From Nocardioides sp. ChNu-153 (GTDB taxonomy: Bacteria > Actinomycetota > Actinomycetes > Propionibacteriales > Nocardioidaceae), in NCBI RefSeq assembly GCF_030466625.1, contig NZ_JADEVT010000014.1, positions 26,472 to 90,471 of the forward strand: a stretch of DNA of 64,000 nucleotides, in the 5' to 3' direction. The notes below the pieces were generated by a model. The model did no database searches. It had not been told where the DNA came from and was given only the letters and a program-made list of their open reading frames with translations. How positions within the stretch are numbered: the stretch's first letter is position 1; each line of letters starts with the position of its first letter. This document shows, piece by piece, positions 16,879-26,217 of this stretch. The position numbers were made by a program, and so were the translations under genes.

Positions 16879-18153
16879 TCAGCCGTCCTGCGCGTCGGCG
16901 GGCGGCGTACCACCGCCGGGGGGCGTGCCGCCCATGCCGCCGCCCATGCCCGTCGACTCCTGCTGGGTGGCGCTGCCGGCGTAGTCGTTGGTCGGGTCGC
17001 GGTAGATCGTGTGCACGTGGCCCCAGCCCGACGTGGTGACCCCGTCGACGTCGGCGCCGGCGGAGCCCTGCTGGGCGGCGAACTCGACGTACGCCTTCGG
17101 CCCGGAGATCTGGAAGTAGATGCCGTCGCCCTGCGTCATGTCGTAGACGGTGGCGCCCGACCAGTTCACGTAGGTCTCGTCGAGGGTCGCCTCGATCTCG
17201 GCGAGCGCGGTGGCGGTGGTCTCCTCGTCGGCGAGGCCCACCCAGTTGGCGATCACGTCGAGCAGAAGCTGCTTCTGCTCGTCGGTGAGGTCCGCGCCGG
17301 ACAGGCCGGTGCCGGTCGGGTAGCTGCAGGTGCTGCCGGGCGCGCACACCATCGCCGCGACGGACTCGCCCTGGTAGAGCGCAGCCTTCTGCTCGTCGGT
17401 GAGGCTGTCGTAGAACGCGAAGGCGGTCTCGTAGATGGTGCCGAACGGCTGCACCTCCTCGCCGTCCTCGTTCGTCCAGACGGCGGGCTGCACCCCGAGG
17501 TGCGTGGGCGCGAAGGTGATGGCGTCGGTGCTGCCGTCGAGCGTGGCGTTGATGCCGAGGTGGTGGCCGCCGAACTGCACCTCGAAGGCCGTGGTGTCGG
17601 ACGGGTCGCCGAAGAAGGCGATGTAGTACTGCCCCAGCGACTCCTCCGTGCTGCTGCTGTTGTCGAGGAGGTACTGGTCGCCCGCCATGATCCCGGTGAC
17701 CGTGGCGTACCCCTCGTCGCTCAGCAGCGCCTCGAGCACCTCCATCGCGGCGACCTGCTGCTCCTCGGTGAGGTCGGCCAGGTCGAGGCCCGCACGCTCC
17801 ACGAAGGTGACCGGGAAGTTCGACCACGACGTCGTCTTCGTCTCGTCGTCGTAGTCGTAGAGCACCTGCTCCCGCTGCTCGTCGGACAGCGTCGCGAGGA
17901 ACGCCTCGGCCGCCGCGGCGGTGTCGGTGATCGTCGCGGCGGTGGTCGTGGCGTCGGTGGTCGACGTCGTACCGGCGGCGGCAGCGGCCGACGACACCGC
18001 CGACGACGACGCACCGGACGAGGACGACGTGGTCTCGGCGGCGCACCCCGTGAGGGTGAGGCCGAGGGTCAGCGTGGTGGCCGCGATCCAGCGGGCGGTA
18101 CGGCGGGCGCGCGGGGCGGCGGTCGCGCCGCCGGGTCGGGTGTTCACGTTCAT
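16879..18153 (-). CDS. DUF3500-family lipoprotein
   Basis: 424 residues from ATG 18153; a longer start at 18213 would precede the signal peptide by 20 residues and is rejected. Lipobox LTGC with Cys37, then a Ser/Ala/Thr-rich linker to residue 75. The remainder matches DUF3500: repeated LSDEQREQVLYDYDDE-like helices, FGGHHLGINATL, FGTIYETAFAFYDSLT, YFQISGPKAYVEF and GWGHVHTIYRDPTNDYA. Related secreted proteins are found with copper or redox operons, but the function is not established. C-terminus is Gly/Met/Pro-rich (GMGGGMGGTPPGGG). Confidence 0.82.
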   Translation of the reverse strand: MNVNTRPGGATAAPRARRTARWIAATTLTLGLTLTGCAAETTSSSSGASSSAVSSAAAAAGTTSTTDATTTAATITDTAAAAEAFLATLSDEQREQVLYDYDDETKTTSWSNFPVTFVERAGLDLADLTEEQQVAAMEVLEALLSDEGYATVTGIMAGDQYLLDNSSSTEESLGQYYIAFFGDPSDTTAFEVQFGGHHLGINATLDGSTDAITFAPTHLGVQPAVWTNEDGEEVQPFGTIYETAFAFYDSLTDEQKAALYQGESVAAMVCAPGSTCSYPTGTGLSGADLTDEQKQLLLDVIANWVGLADEETTATALAEIEATLDETYVNWSGATVYDMTQGDGIYFQISGPKAYVEFAAQQGSAGADVDGVTTSGWGHVHTIYRDPTNDYAGSATQQESTGMGGGMGGTPPGGGTPPADAQDG

Positions 18154-18240
18154 GGCAGGGACGCTAGGAACGGATCCTGTCCGGTTCCTGTGCGTCGTCT
18201 TTGCGTGCCCCACGAGCCCGTGGGCGGTCGCACGCGCCGC

Positions 18241-18328
18241 TGTAATGCGGTGTCCGGGCTACTGAACACGCCGCAGACCGCCGCACCAGACACCCCAGCG
18301 CCGCAGGAGACATCTGCACCGCACCAGA
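18241..18328 (+). repeat. R1 dispersed repeat, copy A (full length)
   Basis: About 88 bases: TGTAATGCGGTGTCCGGGCT, a variable centre, then GACACCCCAGCGCCGCAGGA and GCACCGCACCAGA. Nearly the same as copy B 513 bp downstream; the two flank the small gene at 18410-18718 as direct repeats. Confidence 0.85.
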
Positions 18329-18409
18329 AGAACGGCCCCCGAGGTACGTCGCGGGCCCGCCGTCGCCGAAGCCCGAGCGTTCCGGGCATCGCGGCGCTAG
18401 CCTGCGGCG

Positions 18410-18718
18410 ATGCGGGTCGTCAGCGTCGTCCACGTCATGGCCGAGTACTTCGCCTCGCCTCTCTGGGACCGCACGCCGGGCGGGCCGTACGGCGACATCG
18501 AGCTCGAAGAGCTGGCGATCAGTCCCGACCTGGCCGACGCACTGTCGGCGTGGAACGACCGCTACGGGGTCGAGCCGGAGTCGCCGTTCGAGGTCGACCG
18601 GGTGGCGGAGGCGTGGCGCTGGTGGAACGACGGTCTCCACCTCTCTCGCCGTCTGCAGGGCGAGCTGGGCTCCGAGGTCGAGGTCGTCTACTTCGAGGAG
18701 GAGCCCCCGCGCCCCTGA
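18410..18718 (+). CDS. Small hypothetical protein between two R1 repeats
   Basis: 102 residues, acidic, no signal peptide or membrane segment. Sequence includes WDRTPGGPYGDIELEELAIS and VAEAWRWWNDGLHLSRRLQ; Trp-rich amphipathic helices, no recognised domain. TAGCCT stands 6 bases before ATG 18410 and there is no ribosome site, so the mRNA is probably leaderless. The direct R1 copies on both sides raise the possibility that gene and repeats moved together. Confidence 0.55.
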   Translation: MRVVSVVHVMAEYFASPLWDRTPGGPYGDIELEELAISPDLADALSAWNDRYGVEPESPFEVDRVAEAWRWWNDGLHLSRRLQGELGSEVEVVYFEEEPPRP

Positions 18719-18753
18719 CGCCCTCGCGCTGGGTGCGACGCCCGGCCCGCCGC

Positions 18754-18841
18754 TGTAACGCGGTGTCCGGGCTACTGCACACGTGGCGGACCGCCGCACC
18801 CGACACCCCAGCGCCGCAGGAGACACCACCACCGCACCAGA
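18754..18841 (+). repeat. R1 dispersed repeat, copy B (full length)
   Basis: TGTAACGCGGTGTCCGGGCT, then CTGCACACGTGG, GACACCCCAGCGCCGCAGGA and ACCGCACCAGA. Same orientation as copy A. Between the small gene and the convergent TfoX-like gene. Confidence 0.85.
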
Positions 18842-18867
18842 GCGCTCCTCGAGCAGTACGCCGCGCG

Positions 18868-19209
18868 TCAGCCGCCCTCGCCTCGACGCCCCTCGCGTTC
18901 CAGGGCGGCGTCGAGCCAGGACCGCAGGCCGTCGCCGGCCACCGCCGCGTCGTCGACGGCTATCCACCCTTCGCCCATCGACCGCCCGGCGCCCATCTCG
19001 GCCCGGCGAGCGCCCGCCGCCCGCACCAGCTCGGCGTCGCGGGCGGGCGACACCCGCACCAGCAGCGCTCCCCCGCCGGTCGAGACGCAGACGGCCATGG
19101 CGCCGTCGACCATGAACGCGAGGCCGCCGAACATCTTCACCTCGCGGACCTCCGACTCCCCGGCCAGGGCGCCCCGGACGCGGGCGGCGAACTGCTCGTC
19201 GTACGCCAC
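18868..19209 (-). CDS. TfoX N-terminal-domain protein
   Basis: 113 residues, GTG 19209, 5 bases after the stop of the upstream gene. Matches the stand-alone TfoX_N domain: VREVKMFGGLAFMVDGAMAV near residue 25, LLVRVSPARDAELV and GWIAVDDAAVAGDGLRSWL. TfoX/Sxy regulates competence in gammaproteobacteria, but isolated actinobacterial TfoX_N proteins have no known role. Operon with the mycothiol-dependent enzyme family gene. Confidence 0.85.
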   Translation of the reverse strand: MAYDEQFAARVRGALAGESEVREVKMFGGLAFMVDGAMAVCVSTGGGALLVRVSPARDAELVRAAGARRAEMGAGRSMGEGWIAVDDAAVAGDGLRSWLDAALEREGRRGEGG

Positions 19210-19214
19210 CGGGG

Positions 19215-19841
19215 TCAGGCCAGACGCTCGCGCAGCGTCGCGACGCCGTCGCCGGCGAGGTGCTCGAGCGCGGCGGCGCGACCGGTGATCGCGAGCAGCA
19301 GCGCCTCCGCGCGGCCGCGCACGACCGGGCCGCTGCCGTGGGCCCAGTCGACGTCGTCGGCCTCGAACCGCAGTCCGTCCAGCGCCCCGCGGGGCACGAA
19401 GCTGCGGTCGCGCGACGAGGCGAGGAAGTTCAGAGTCGCGGTCAGTCGTTCCGCCGGTACGTCGCGCGCCAGCCCGAGCGGCCACCGGACGTCGAGGCCG
19501 TGCACGAGGAGGTCGGTCAGGGGCGCCTCGGGGCCGTGGCCGGGAGGGGTGAACCGGGAGTCGGCCTTCGCCCGCAGCACCCCGGCGAGCTCGGCCAGCG
19601 GGCGGCGCGCCTGCTCGTGGGCCAGCCGCACGTTCGCCCGGTGGAAGCTGCCGCGCGCGACGATCATCGCCCGCGCGAACCCGCCGAGCCCCACCTCGAG
19701 CGGCACGACCAGGTGGGCGGCGACGTCGTGCACGGTCCACCGGTCGCAGAGACTCGGCGTCGCGGCTTGCGCGGGGGTGAGCCCCGTCAGCAGCGCGGCC
19801 AGGGCTCGGCGCTCGTCGGCGATCGCGGCGAAGGTGTCCAC
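19215..19841 (-). CDS. Maleylpyruvate isomerase-family (TIGR03083) protein
   Basis: 208 residues from GTG 19841. N-terminal DinB-like four-helix domain with ERRALAALLTGLTPAQAATP, LCDRWTVHDVAAHLVVPLEV and a metal-type His, then a C-terminal region (GLRFEADDVDWAHGSGPVV) as in mycothiol-dependent maleylpyruvate isomerase relatives. Likely a thiol-dependent transferase or isomerase with unknown substrate. The start is uncertain; further upstream codons run into a low-complexity region overlapping the divergent gene. Confidence 0.8.
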   Translation of the reverse strand: MDTFAAIADERRALAALLTGLTPAQAATPSLCDRWTVHDVAAHLVVPLEVGLGGFARAMIVARGSFHRANVRLAHEQARRPLAELAGVLRAKADSRFTPPGHGPEAPLTDLLVHGLDVRWPLGLARDVPAERLTATLNFLASSRDRSFVPRGALDGLRFEADDVDWAHGSGPVVRGRAEALLLAITGRAAALEHLAGDGVATLRERLA

Positions 19842-19983
19842 GCGGTCATCGTCGCGCGCCGGCCCGGCCGCGTCCGCGTGTCGCGGCGACGTGCGCCGTA
19901 CCTCTCCGCTTGACGGACGCCGGCGCCGGACGGGACCGTTGCCCTCGGCGGCCGAGCGGCAGCCGGGGCGACAGGGGTACGTG

Positions 19984-20598
19984 ATGGTGCGCAGGACGTG
20001 GACGGCAGCAGCCCTGGTCGCGACCGCGATGGGGCTCGGTGCGGCGCCCGCCGCCAGCGGCGCGGCGACGGCCCCCACGATCGTCGTCGACGACGCCCGC
20101 GGCGACGTCACCCTCGACCCCTACGCCAGCTCGGGTCCGTCGTTCACGCCGCGCATCGACCCGGCGGCGGTCGACCTCGAGCGGGTCACCGTCACCTCCA
20201 ACCGGGACACGATCTTCGTGCGCGTCGACCTGAGGAAGTTCTACGGCGCGGCCAAGGTGGCGAACCGGCAGCAGGGCGCGCAGTCGGTGGTCGTCGACCT
20301 GTACGACGGCACGTCCGCCTTCCTCACCGGCACGGCCATCTGGGAGGTCGGGGCCCGTCCCCAGGTCACGGCGACCATCTCCGAGCGCGACGGCGTCTGC
20401 CGGAGCCCCGCCACCGTCAGCACGTCGACGGTCGACCACTGGATCCTGCTGCGCCTGCCCGCCGCCTGCGTGCGGTCCGGCGCCACCCTGCGCGGCGCCG
20501 AGGTGCAGTCGTCGCAGGTGCTCGAGCAGCGCAACGGCGCCGGCACGGTCACCTCGCGGCGCGTGTACGGCGACGCGGCCACCTCGCCGGGTATCTGA
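19984..20598 (+). CDS. Secreted protein, paralogue of the gene at 26697-27347
   Basis: 204 residues. A signal peptide (TAAALVATAMGLGAAPAASG) precedes a beta-rich domain beginning VVDDARGDVTLDPYASSGPS. Two cysteine positions, VCRSP and AACVRSG, match those of the other copy, suggesting a conserved disulphide. ATG 19984 or GTG 19981 may start it. No known domain is recognised. Function unknown; extracytoplasmic. Confidence 0.7.
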   Translation: MVRRTWTAAALVATAMGLGAAPAASGAATAPTIVVDDARGDVTLDPYASSGPSFTPRIDPAAVDLERVTVTSNRDTIFVRVDLRKFYGAAKVANRQQGAQSVVVDLYDGTSAFLTGTAIWEVGARPQVTATISERDGVCRSPATVSTSTVDHWILLRLPAACVRSGATLRGAEVQSSQVLEQRNGAGTVTSRRVYGDAATSPGI

Positions 20599-20619
20599 GC
20601 AGCCAGACGCGATCCACAG

Positions 20620-20790
20620 TCAGGAAGCCGACCCGCGCCGACCCGCCTCGGCGGCCTGCCGCTTCTTGCTGTAGACCGCCCGGATATTTGCGATCTTGCG
20701 GCGCTGTCCCTCGGTCAGAGGATCGCGCTGGGACGACGACCTCACCGGGACGCTCGCACCCGCTGCCGAGGACTTCTGGTCCTTGCTCAT
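20620..20790 (-). CDS. Small basic hypothetical protein
   Basis: 56 residues from ATG 20790, with AGGAGAGG about 10 bases upstream. Ser/Lys/Arg-rich, no membrane segment: LTEGQRRKIANIRAVYSKKR looks like one basic amphipathic helix. Could bind nucleic acid. The ribosome site and start give modest support; no homologue is recognised. Confidence 0.45.
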   Translation of the reverse strand: MSKDQKSSAAGASVPVRSSSQRDPLTEGQRRKIANIRAVYSKKRQAAEAGRRGSAS

Positions 20791-20974
20791 CTCGCCTCGC
20801 CTCTCCTGAGCGTTCTGCGCGACGCTCGTCGCGCCCGGTCCACCCACGACGGACCGTCCACGGTACTCCGCGACGACAGCCGCGTCGGCGGGTTCCCGGG
20901 GACGTCGAGCTCCTCGATGGCCTCGACCACGGCACGCTAGGGGAGGCCACCGACAGCGACCCCAGGCGCCGTGG

Positions 20975-21958
20975 TCACCAGTTTGCGGACGGCGCCCCGA
21001 AGAGCTGCGGCTGCCCGGCGACGACGGCCTGCACCGCGGGCCACAGGCCGTCGAAGCTGAACTCGTCGTACGCCGCGTCGCCCGATCCGCGGACGGACAG
21101 GTCGACGTCCGGCACCGCCGCCGGCGGGTCCGACACCAGCGCAGCACGCCCCGAGAGGATGGCCTCGGCTGCGGCCGACATACCGAGCAGGCGGCAGCTC
21201 GCGATGACCCGGTCGAGGGGGAAGCCGACATCGCCGTCGAGCTCGGCCACGGCGGCCCACAGGCTCCGGTCCATCGCCAGGTCGTCGAACGTGAGGACGT
21301 CCCGGAGGGCTCGGTCGCCCACCTCGAACGTCTCGGCCGGGAAGTGCTCGGCGAGCGCCTCGTCGTACACCCCGACGGCGTCCTTCGCGCGGCTGAAGAC
21401 GACGGTGTCGAAGGACAGCTCGAAGAGCGGCGGCCCGTCCCACGGCTCGACGTCCCGCTCCGTCGGCTCGGCCTCGAACTCGGTCACACCGCGCTCGCGC
21501 AGGCCCTCCAGCACCCGGGCGCTCACGGTGAGCATGGAGTTGCGCTGCGTCGTCAGCCCCGCGCGCACCTCTCCGCGCCCGATGGGCTCGACGAGCCCCA
21601 GGTAGTCGGCCTCGATCACGCGCCGACGGCGGTCCAGTATCGCCGCCGGGTAGGTCATGAGGTCGTCGAGCACCCCGAGCTCCCCGAGCGCGTCGACGAA
21701 TCGTCGCGAGACCACCTTGGTCCTCGATCCGCCGCCCCAGAGGAGGTCGCCGCGGCGCCGCCCACGGGAGCCCTCGACCTGGCGGAACCAGAACGGGAAG
21801 CCGAGCTCGTCGGCCTGGCCGTCCTCGATGAGCCGCGGGATCTCGCGCCCGTCGGGCAGGAGCCACGGCCCGAGCTTCGGCTGGCCCTCCCACTCCGGCG
21901 CGACCCACAGGTCCCTGATCGCCGACTTCCCGCGCAGCGAGAACCACTCACCGTCCAC
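20975..21958 (-). CDS. Unknown protein co-transcribed with an ABC exporter
   Basis: 327 residues, GTG 21958 with GGGGGAG; only 9 bases follow the stop of the ABC gene, so it belongs to that operon. No signal or membrane segment. SRRFVDALGELGVLDDLMTY and the general layout resemble DUF1629/Imm43-type immunity proteins, but the similarity is weak. ERDVEPWDGPPLFELSFDTV and FDDLAMDRSLWAAVAEL are other conserved-looking parts. If the exporter carries a toxic peptide, an immunity or maturation role would fit; this is inference. Confidence 0.55.
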   Translation of the reverse strand: MDGEWFSLRGKSAIRDLWVAPEWEGQPKLGPWLLPDGREIPRLIEDGQADELGFPFWFRQVEGSRGRRRGDLLWGGGSRTKVVSRRFVDALGELGVLDDLMTYPAAILDRRRRVIEADYLGLVEPIGRGEVRAGLTTQRNSMLTVSARVLEGLRERGVTEFEAEPTERDVEPWDGPPLFELSFDTVVFSRAKDAVGVYDEALAEHFPAETFEVGDRALRDVLTFDDLAMDRSLWAAVAELDGDVGFPLDRVIASCRLLGMSAAAEAILSGRAALVSDPPAAVPDVDLSVRGSGDAAYDEFSFDGLWPAVQAVVAGQPQLFGAPSANW

Positions 21959-21967
21959 GTCTCCCCC

Positions 21968-23980
21968 TCACTCGATCGCGCTCGCCGCGAACTGCGACCG
22001 GTAGAGCGCGGCGTACGCGCCGTCGGCCTCCAGCAGCTCGCCGTGCGTCCCCTGCTCGACGATGCGCCCGGCCTCCATCACGAGGATGACGTCGGCGTCG
22101 CGGATGGTGGAGAGCCGGTGGGCGATGACGAACGACGTCCGGTCCTCGCGCAGCGCGCCCATCGCCTTCTGCAGCAGCAGCTCGGTGCGGGTGTCGACGG
22201 AGCTGGTGGCCTCGTCGAGGATCAGCAGCGCCGGGTCGGCGAGGAACGCGCGGGCGATGGTGAGCAGCTGCCGCTCGCCGGCCGACAGGTTCTCGCCGTT
22301 CTCGGTGACGACGGTGCCGTAGCCGTCGGGCAGCGAGCCCACGAACCGGTCGACGTACGTCGCGCGCGCGGCCTCGAGGATCTCGTCCTCGCCGGCGCCC
22401 GGGCGGCCGTAGGCGATGTTGTCGCGGATGGTGCCCTCGAAGAGCCAGGTGTCCTGCAGCACCATGCCGGTCTGCGCGCGCAGGTCGTGGCGCGACAGCT
22501 CGGTGACGTCGACCCCGTCGAGCGTGATGCGCCCGGCGTCGAGCTCGTAGAAGCGCAGCACGAGGTTGACCAGCGTCGTCTTGCCGGCGCCGGTCGGGCC
22601 GACGATCGCGACGGTCTGGCCGGGGCGCGCGACGAGCGAGAGGTCCTCGATGAGCGGCCGGTCGGCGCTGTAGGAGAACGAGACGTGCTCGAACGCGACC
22701 TCGCCGCGCCCCCGGGGTGCCTCGGCCGCGGCGGCGGCCCGGGCGGCCACGATGGTGGCGTCGACCTCCTCGTCGGCGTCGAGCAGCTCGAAGACCCGCT
22801 CGGCGGACGCGACGCCCGACTGCAGCAGGTTCGTCATCGACGCGACGGTGGTCAGCGGCTGGTTGAACTGCCGGGAGTACTGGATGAACGCCTGCACGTC
22901 CCCGATCGTGATCGCGCCGGCGGTCACGCGGAACGCGCCGACGACGGCCACCACGACGTACGACAGGTTGCCGATGAGCATCATCACGGGCATGAGGAGC
23001 CCGGAGACGAACTGGGCGCGGTAAGCCGCGTCGTAGAGCGCGTCGTTCTGCTCGGCGAAGACCTCCTCGGCGGCTCCCCGGCGACCCATGACGGTGACGA
23101 GCGCGTGCCCGGAGATGGACTCCTCGACGTGGGCGTTGAGCGAGCCGGTGCGGCGCCACTGGGTGACGAACTGCGGCTGGCTGCGCTTCATCACCGCGCC
23201 GGTCAGCACCAGCGAGACCGGCACCGCGATGAGCGCCACGACGGCGAGCAGCGGCGAGATCCACAGCATCATCGCGAGGATCCCGACGACGGTGAGCAGC
23301 GAGGTGAGCAGCTGGCTCATCGTCTGCTGCAGGGTCTGCCCGACGTTGTCGATGTCGTTGGTGACGCGGCTCAGCAGCTCGCCGCGCGGCGCCTTGTCGA
23401 AGGTCGCGAGCGGCATGGCGTGGATCTTGCGCTCGACGTCGGCGCGCAACTCGCGGATGGTCGACTGCACGACGTCGTTGAGCAACCACCCCTGCAGCCA
23501 CGCGAGCGCGGCAGCTGCGACGTACACGGCGAGCACGACGAGCAGCGCCTGCCCGACGGCCCCGAAGTCGACCCCCCGACCGGGCACGAGGCCGTCCATC
23601 CCCGACACGAGGTCGGCGAGCTCGCCCTGGCCGCCGGCCCGCAGCACGGTCTCGGCCTGCTCCGCGGTCTGGCCGCCGGGCAGCTGGCGGCCGATGTAGC
23701 TGGCGAACACGAGGTCGGTGGCGCGTCCGAGCAGCCACGGCCCGAGCGACATGAGGGTGACGCTGCCGATGGCGAGCAGCACCACGAGGGTGGCCTTGGC
23801 ACGCTGGGGGCGCATGCGGCGCAGCAGCCGGCGGGCCGACGGCACGAACGCCATGGCCTTCTCCCCCGCGCCCATGGCGCCGGCGGGCCCGGGCCCGCGC
23901 TGGGGTACGGCGATCCGCTCGGTCGCGCGCAGCCCGCCGCCGTGCTTCTCGTCGGTGCGCTGCTCCTGGTCGGTGCTCAT
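21968..23980 (-). CDS. ABC exporter half-transporter with canonical ATP site
   Basis: 670 residues: cytoplasmic N-terminal extension, a six-helix ABC transmembrane domain (60-385) and an NBD. Walker A GPTGAGKTTLVNLVLRF, Walker B ALLILDEATSSVD with catalytic Glu and H-loop VIAHRLSTI are intact, but the signature reads NLSAGERQ instead of LSGGQ. It starts 4 bp inside the upstream gene (ATGA). Together they form an asymmetric heterodimeric multidrug-type exporter. The extended linker near residue 105 is longer than usual. Confidence 0.92.
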   Translation of the reverse strand: MSTDQEQRTDEKHGGGLRATERIAVPQRGPGPAGAMGAGEKAMAFVPSARRLLRRMRPQRAKATLVVLLAIGSVTLMSLGPWLLGRATDLVFASYIGRQLPGGQTAEQAETVLRAGGQGELADLVSGMDGLVPGRGVDFGAVGQALLVVLAVYVAAAALAWLQGWLLNDVVQSTIRELRADVERKIHAMPLATFDKAPRGELLSRVTNDIDNVGQTLQQTMSQLLTSLLTVVGILAMMLWISPLLAVVALIAVPVSLVLTGAVMKRSQPQFVTQWRRTGSLNAHVEESISGHALVTVMGRRGAAEEVFAEQNDALYDAAYRAQFVSGLLMPVMMLIGNLSYVVVAVVGAFRVTAGAITIGDVQAFIQYSRQFNQPLTTVASMTNLLQSGVASAERVFELLDADEEVDATIVAARAAAAAEAPRGRGEVAFEHVSFSYSADRPLIEDLSLVARPGQTVAIVGPTGAGKTTLVNLVLRFYELDAGRITLDGVDVTELSRHDLRAQTGMVLQDTWLFEGTIRDNIAYGRPGAGEDEILEAARATYVDRFVGSLPDGYGTVVTENGENLSAGERQLLTIARAFLADPALLILDEATSSVDTRTELLLQKAMGALREDRTSFVIAHRLSTIRDADVILVMEAGRIVEQGTHGELLEADGAYAALYRSQFAASAIE

Positions 23981-25710
23981 GCCGCCTCCTCCGCGCTCAG
24001 CTGGGACGCGACGATCTCGGCGTACGTCGGGCAGTCGTCGACGAGCGTCTCGTGGGTGCCGGAGCCGACGAGGTGCCCGTCCTCGAGCACGAGGATGAGG
24101 TCGGCGTCACGGATGGTGGAGATGCGCTGGGCGACGACGAGCACGCACGCGTCGGTGGTCCACGGCTTCAGCGCCGCGCGGAGCCGGGCGTCGGTGGCGA
24201 GGTCGAGGGCGGAGAACGAGTCGTCGAAGAGGTAGACCTCGGGGCGGCGCACGAGGGCCCGCGCGATGGCGAGGCGCTGGCGCTGGCCGCCGGAGAAGTT
24301 GGTGCCGCCCTGGGCGACGACCGAGTCGAGCCCGTCGGGGAGCGCGGCGACGAAGTCGCGGGCCTGGGCGACCTCGAGGGCCTCCCACAGCTCGTCGTCG
24401 GTCGCGTCGGCCTTGCCGTGGCGCAGGTTGCTGGCGATGGTGCCGCTGAAGAGGAACGCGCGCTGGGGCACCAGCCCGATGCGCGACCACAACAGCTCGG
24501 GGTCGACCTGGCGCACGTCGACGCCACCGACGAGCACGCGGCCCTCGGTGGCGTCCATGAGCCGGGGCACGAGGTCGACGAGGGTCGACTTGCCGGAGCC
24601 GGTGGAGCCGATGACGGCGACGGTCTGGCCGGGGCCGGCGGAGAACGAGACGTCGGTGAGGACGGGCTTCTCGGCGCCGGGGTGGGTGAAGCCGGCGTGC
24701 TCGAAGCGCAGCGTCGCCGACTCGGGCAGGTGGGTGACGGGCTGCTCGGGCGGGTGGACGCTGGAGGAGGTGTCGAGCACCTCGCTGATGCGATCGGCGC
24801 AGACCGCGGCGCGCGGGATCTGCATGAGCATGAAGGTGCCCATCATCACCGACATGACGATCTGCATGAGGTAGGCGATGAACGCGGTCAGCTGGCCCAC
24901 GCCCAGCTCGCCGGAGTCGACGCGGTGGCCGCCGAACCAGATGACGGCGACGCTCGCGACGTTGACGACGAGCATGACGAGCGGGAACAGGGTGGCCAGC
25001 CAGCGGCCGGCGCGGATGGAGACCTCGGTGAGCTGGGCGTTGGCGTCGTCGAACCGGTCGGTCTCCTCGCGCTCGCGCACGAAGCTGCGCACGACGCGGA
25101 TGCCGGTGATCTGCTCGCGCAGCACGCGGTTGACGGTGTCGATGCGGCCCTGCTGGGCGCGGAAGCTCGGCACCATGCCGCGCACGACGATCGCGACGAC
25201 CACGAAGAGGGTGGGCACGACGACGGCGAAGATCCATGACAACCCGACGTCGGTGTAGAGCGCCATCGCGATGCCGCCGAACATCATGATCGGCACCGAC
25301 ACCGCGATGCTGCACGTCATCAGGGTGAGCATCTGCACCTGCTGCACGTCGTTCGTCACCCGCGTGATGAGCGACGGCGCCCCGAACTGCCCGACCTCCC
25401 GCCCGGAGAACCCGGTGATGCGTCCGAACAGCTCCGCCCGCATGTCCCGCCCGACCGCCATCGCGGTGCGCGCCGAGAACCAGACGGCCGTCACCTGGCA
25501 GGCGATCTGCCCGAGGCAGATGAGCAGCATGAGCGCGCCGATGCGCAGCACGTGGCCCGTGTCCCCCTGGGTGACGCCCTCGTCGATGATCGAGGCGTTG
25601 AGGTTGGGCAGGAACAGCATCGCCCCCGTCGACCCCAGCTGCAGCAGCCCGATGACGAGCAGCTGGCGGCGGTAGGGACGCAGGTGGTCACGCAGCAGGC
25701 GGAACAGCAA
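23977..25710 (-). CDS. ABC exporter half-transporter with degenerate ATP site
   Basis: 577 residues from a probable TTG at 25710; the frame is open further but the family begins here. Six-helix domain plus NBD. Walker A GSTGSGKSTLVDLVPRL and signature NFSGGQRQR are normal, while Walker B VYLFDDSFSALD has Asp for the catalytic Glu and the H-loop VLVVAQRIST has Gln for His. With the partner's altered signature this leaves exactly one working ATP site, as in LmrCD, BmrCD and TM287/288. Substrate unknown. Confidence 0.9.
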   Translation of the reverse strand: MLFRLLRDHLRPYRRQLLVIGLLQLGSTGAMLFLPNLNASIIDEGVTQGDTGHVLRIGALMLLICLGQIACQVTAVWFSARTAMAVGRDMRAELFGRITGFSGREVGQFGAPSLITRVTNDVQQVQMLTLMTCSIAVSVPIMMFGGIAMALYTDVGLSWIFAVVVPTLFVVVAIVVRGMVPSFRAQQGRIDTVNRVLREQITGIRVVRSFVREREETDRFDDANAQLTEVSIRAGRWLATLFPLVMLVVNVASVAVIWFGGHRVDSGELGVGQLTAFIAYLMQIVMSVMMGTFMLMQIPRAAVCADRISEVLDTSSSVHPPEQPVTHLPESATLRFEHAGFTHPGAEKPVLTDVSFSAGPGQTVAVIGSTGSGKSTLVDLVPRLMDATEGRVLVGGVDVRQVDPELLWSRIGLVPQRAFLFSGTIASNLRHGKADATDDELWEALEVAQARDFVAALPDGLDSVVAQGGTNFSGGQRQRLAIARALVRRPEVYLFDDSFSALDLATDARLRAALKPWTTDACVLVVAQRISTIRDADLILVLEDGHLVGSGTHETLVDDCPTYAEIVASQLSAEEAA

Positions 25711-25927
25711 GTGGGCCTCGGTTCGAGCGGTGGGGGTACGGCGGCAGTCGCGGTGGCGGCGCGTCTGCGGCGGGGTGCGAGGCCCGTCAGGCGGCGCGTC
25801 GCGCGCCGGTCGCCCACGATATCGGGGGTGGCCTCGCCGGGCTTCCGACTTTCGGCGGGGTTCGGGGGTCTCGGGTACGGCGTGCGGGTGCGGCGTTCGC
25901 GGCACGTGGGCGGGCGAGGGGCCTACG

Positions 25928-26167
25928 GTGGCGCGCGTGGGATACACGAGATGGCGGACGAGCCGGATCATCGCCTGGCCGGGGATGCTCCTGGTGCTCG
26001 CCCTGTTCCTGAGCCCGGCGCTGGACCACCTGTCGTTCCCGCTGCGGATCCTCATCGGTCTCGCGGCGCTCGGCGTCAGCGCCACCGTGCTCGAGCGGGT
26101 GATCTACCGCGTGTGGACCGCGGTCGACGAAGCCGCCGAGCGGCGCGCGGCCGCCCGACTCCCCTGA
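25928..26167 (+). CDS. Small two-helix membrane protein
   Basis: 79 residues from GTG 25928 (GTG 25937 is an alternative). Two hydrophobic helices (IIAWPGMLLVLALFLSPAL and ILIGLAALGVSATVL) and a charged Arg/Ala tail. Divergent from the ABC exporter operon. No recognised family. Confidence 0.55.
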   Translation: MARVGYTRWRTSRIIAWPGMLLVLALFLSPALDHLSFPLRILIGLAALGVSATVLERVIYRVWTAVDEAAERRAAARLP

Positions 26168-26217
26168 GGCGCCCGCGGGATCGCGGGTGAGCAGCACCCG
26201 GCGGTCTCCGTGAGGGG

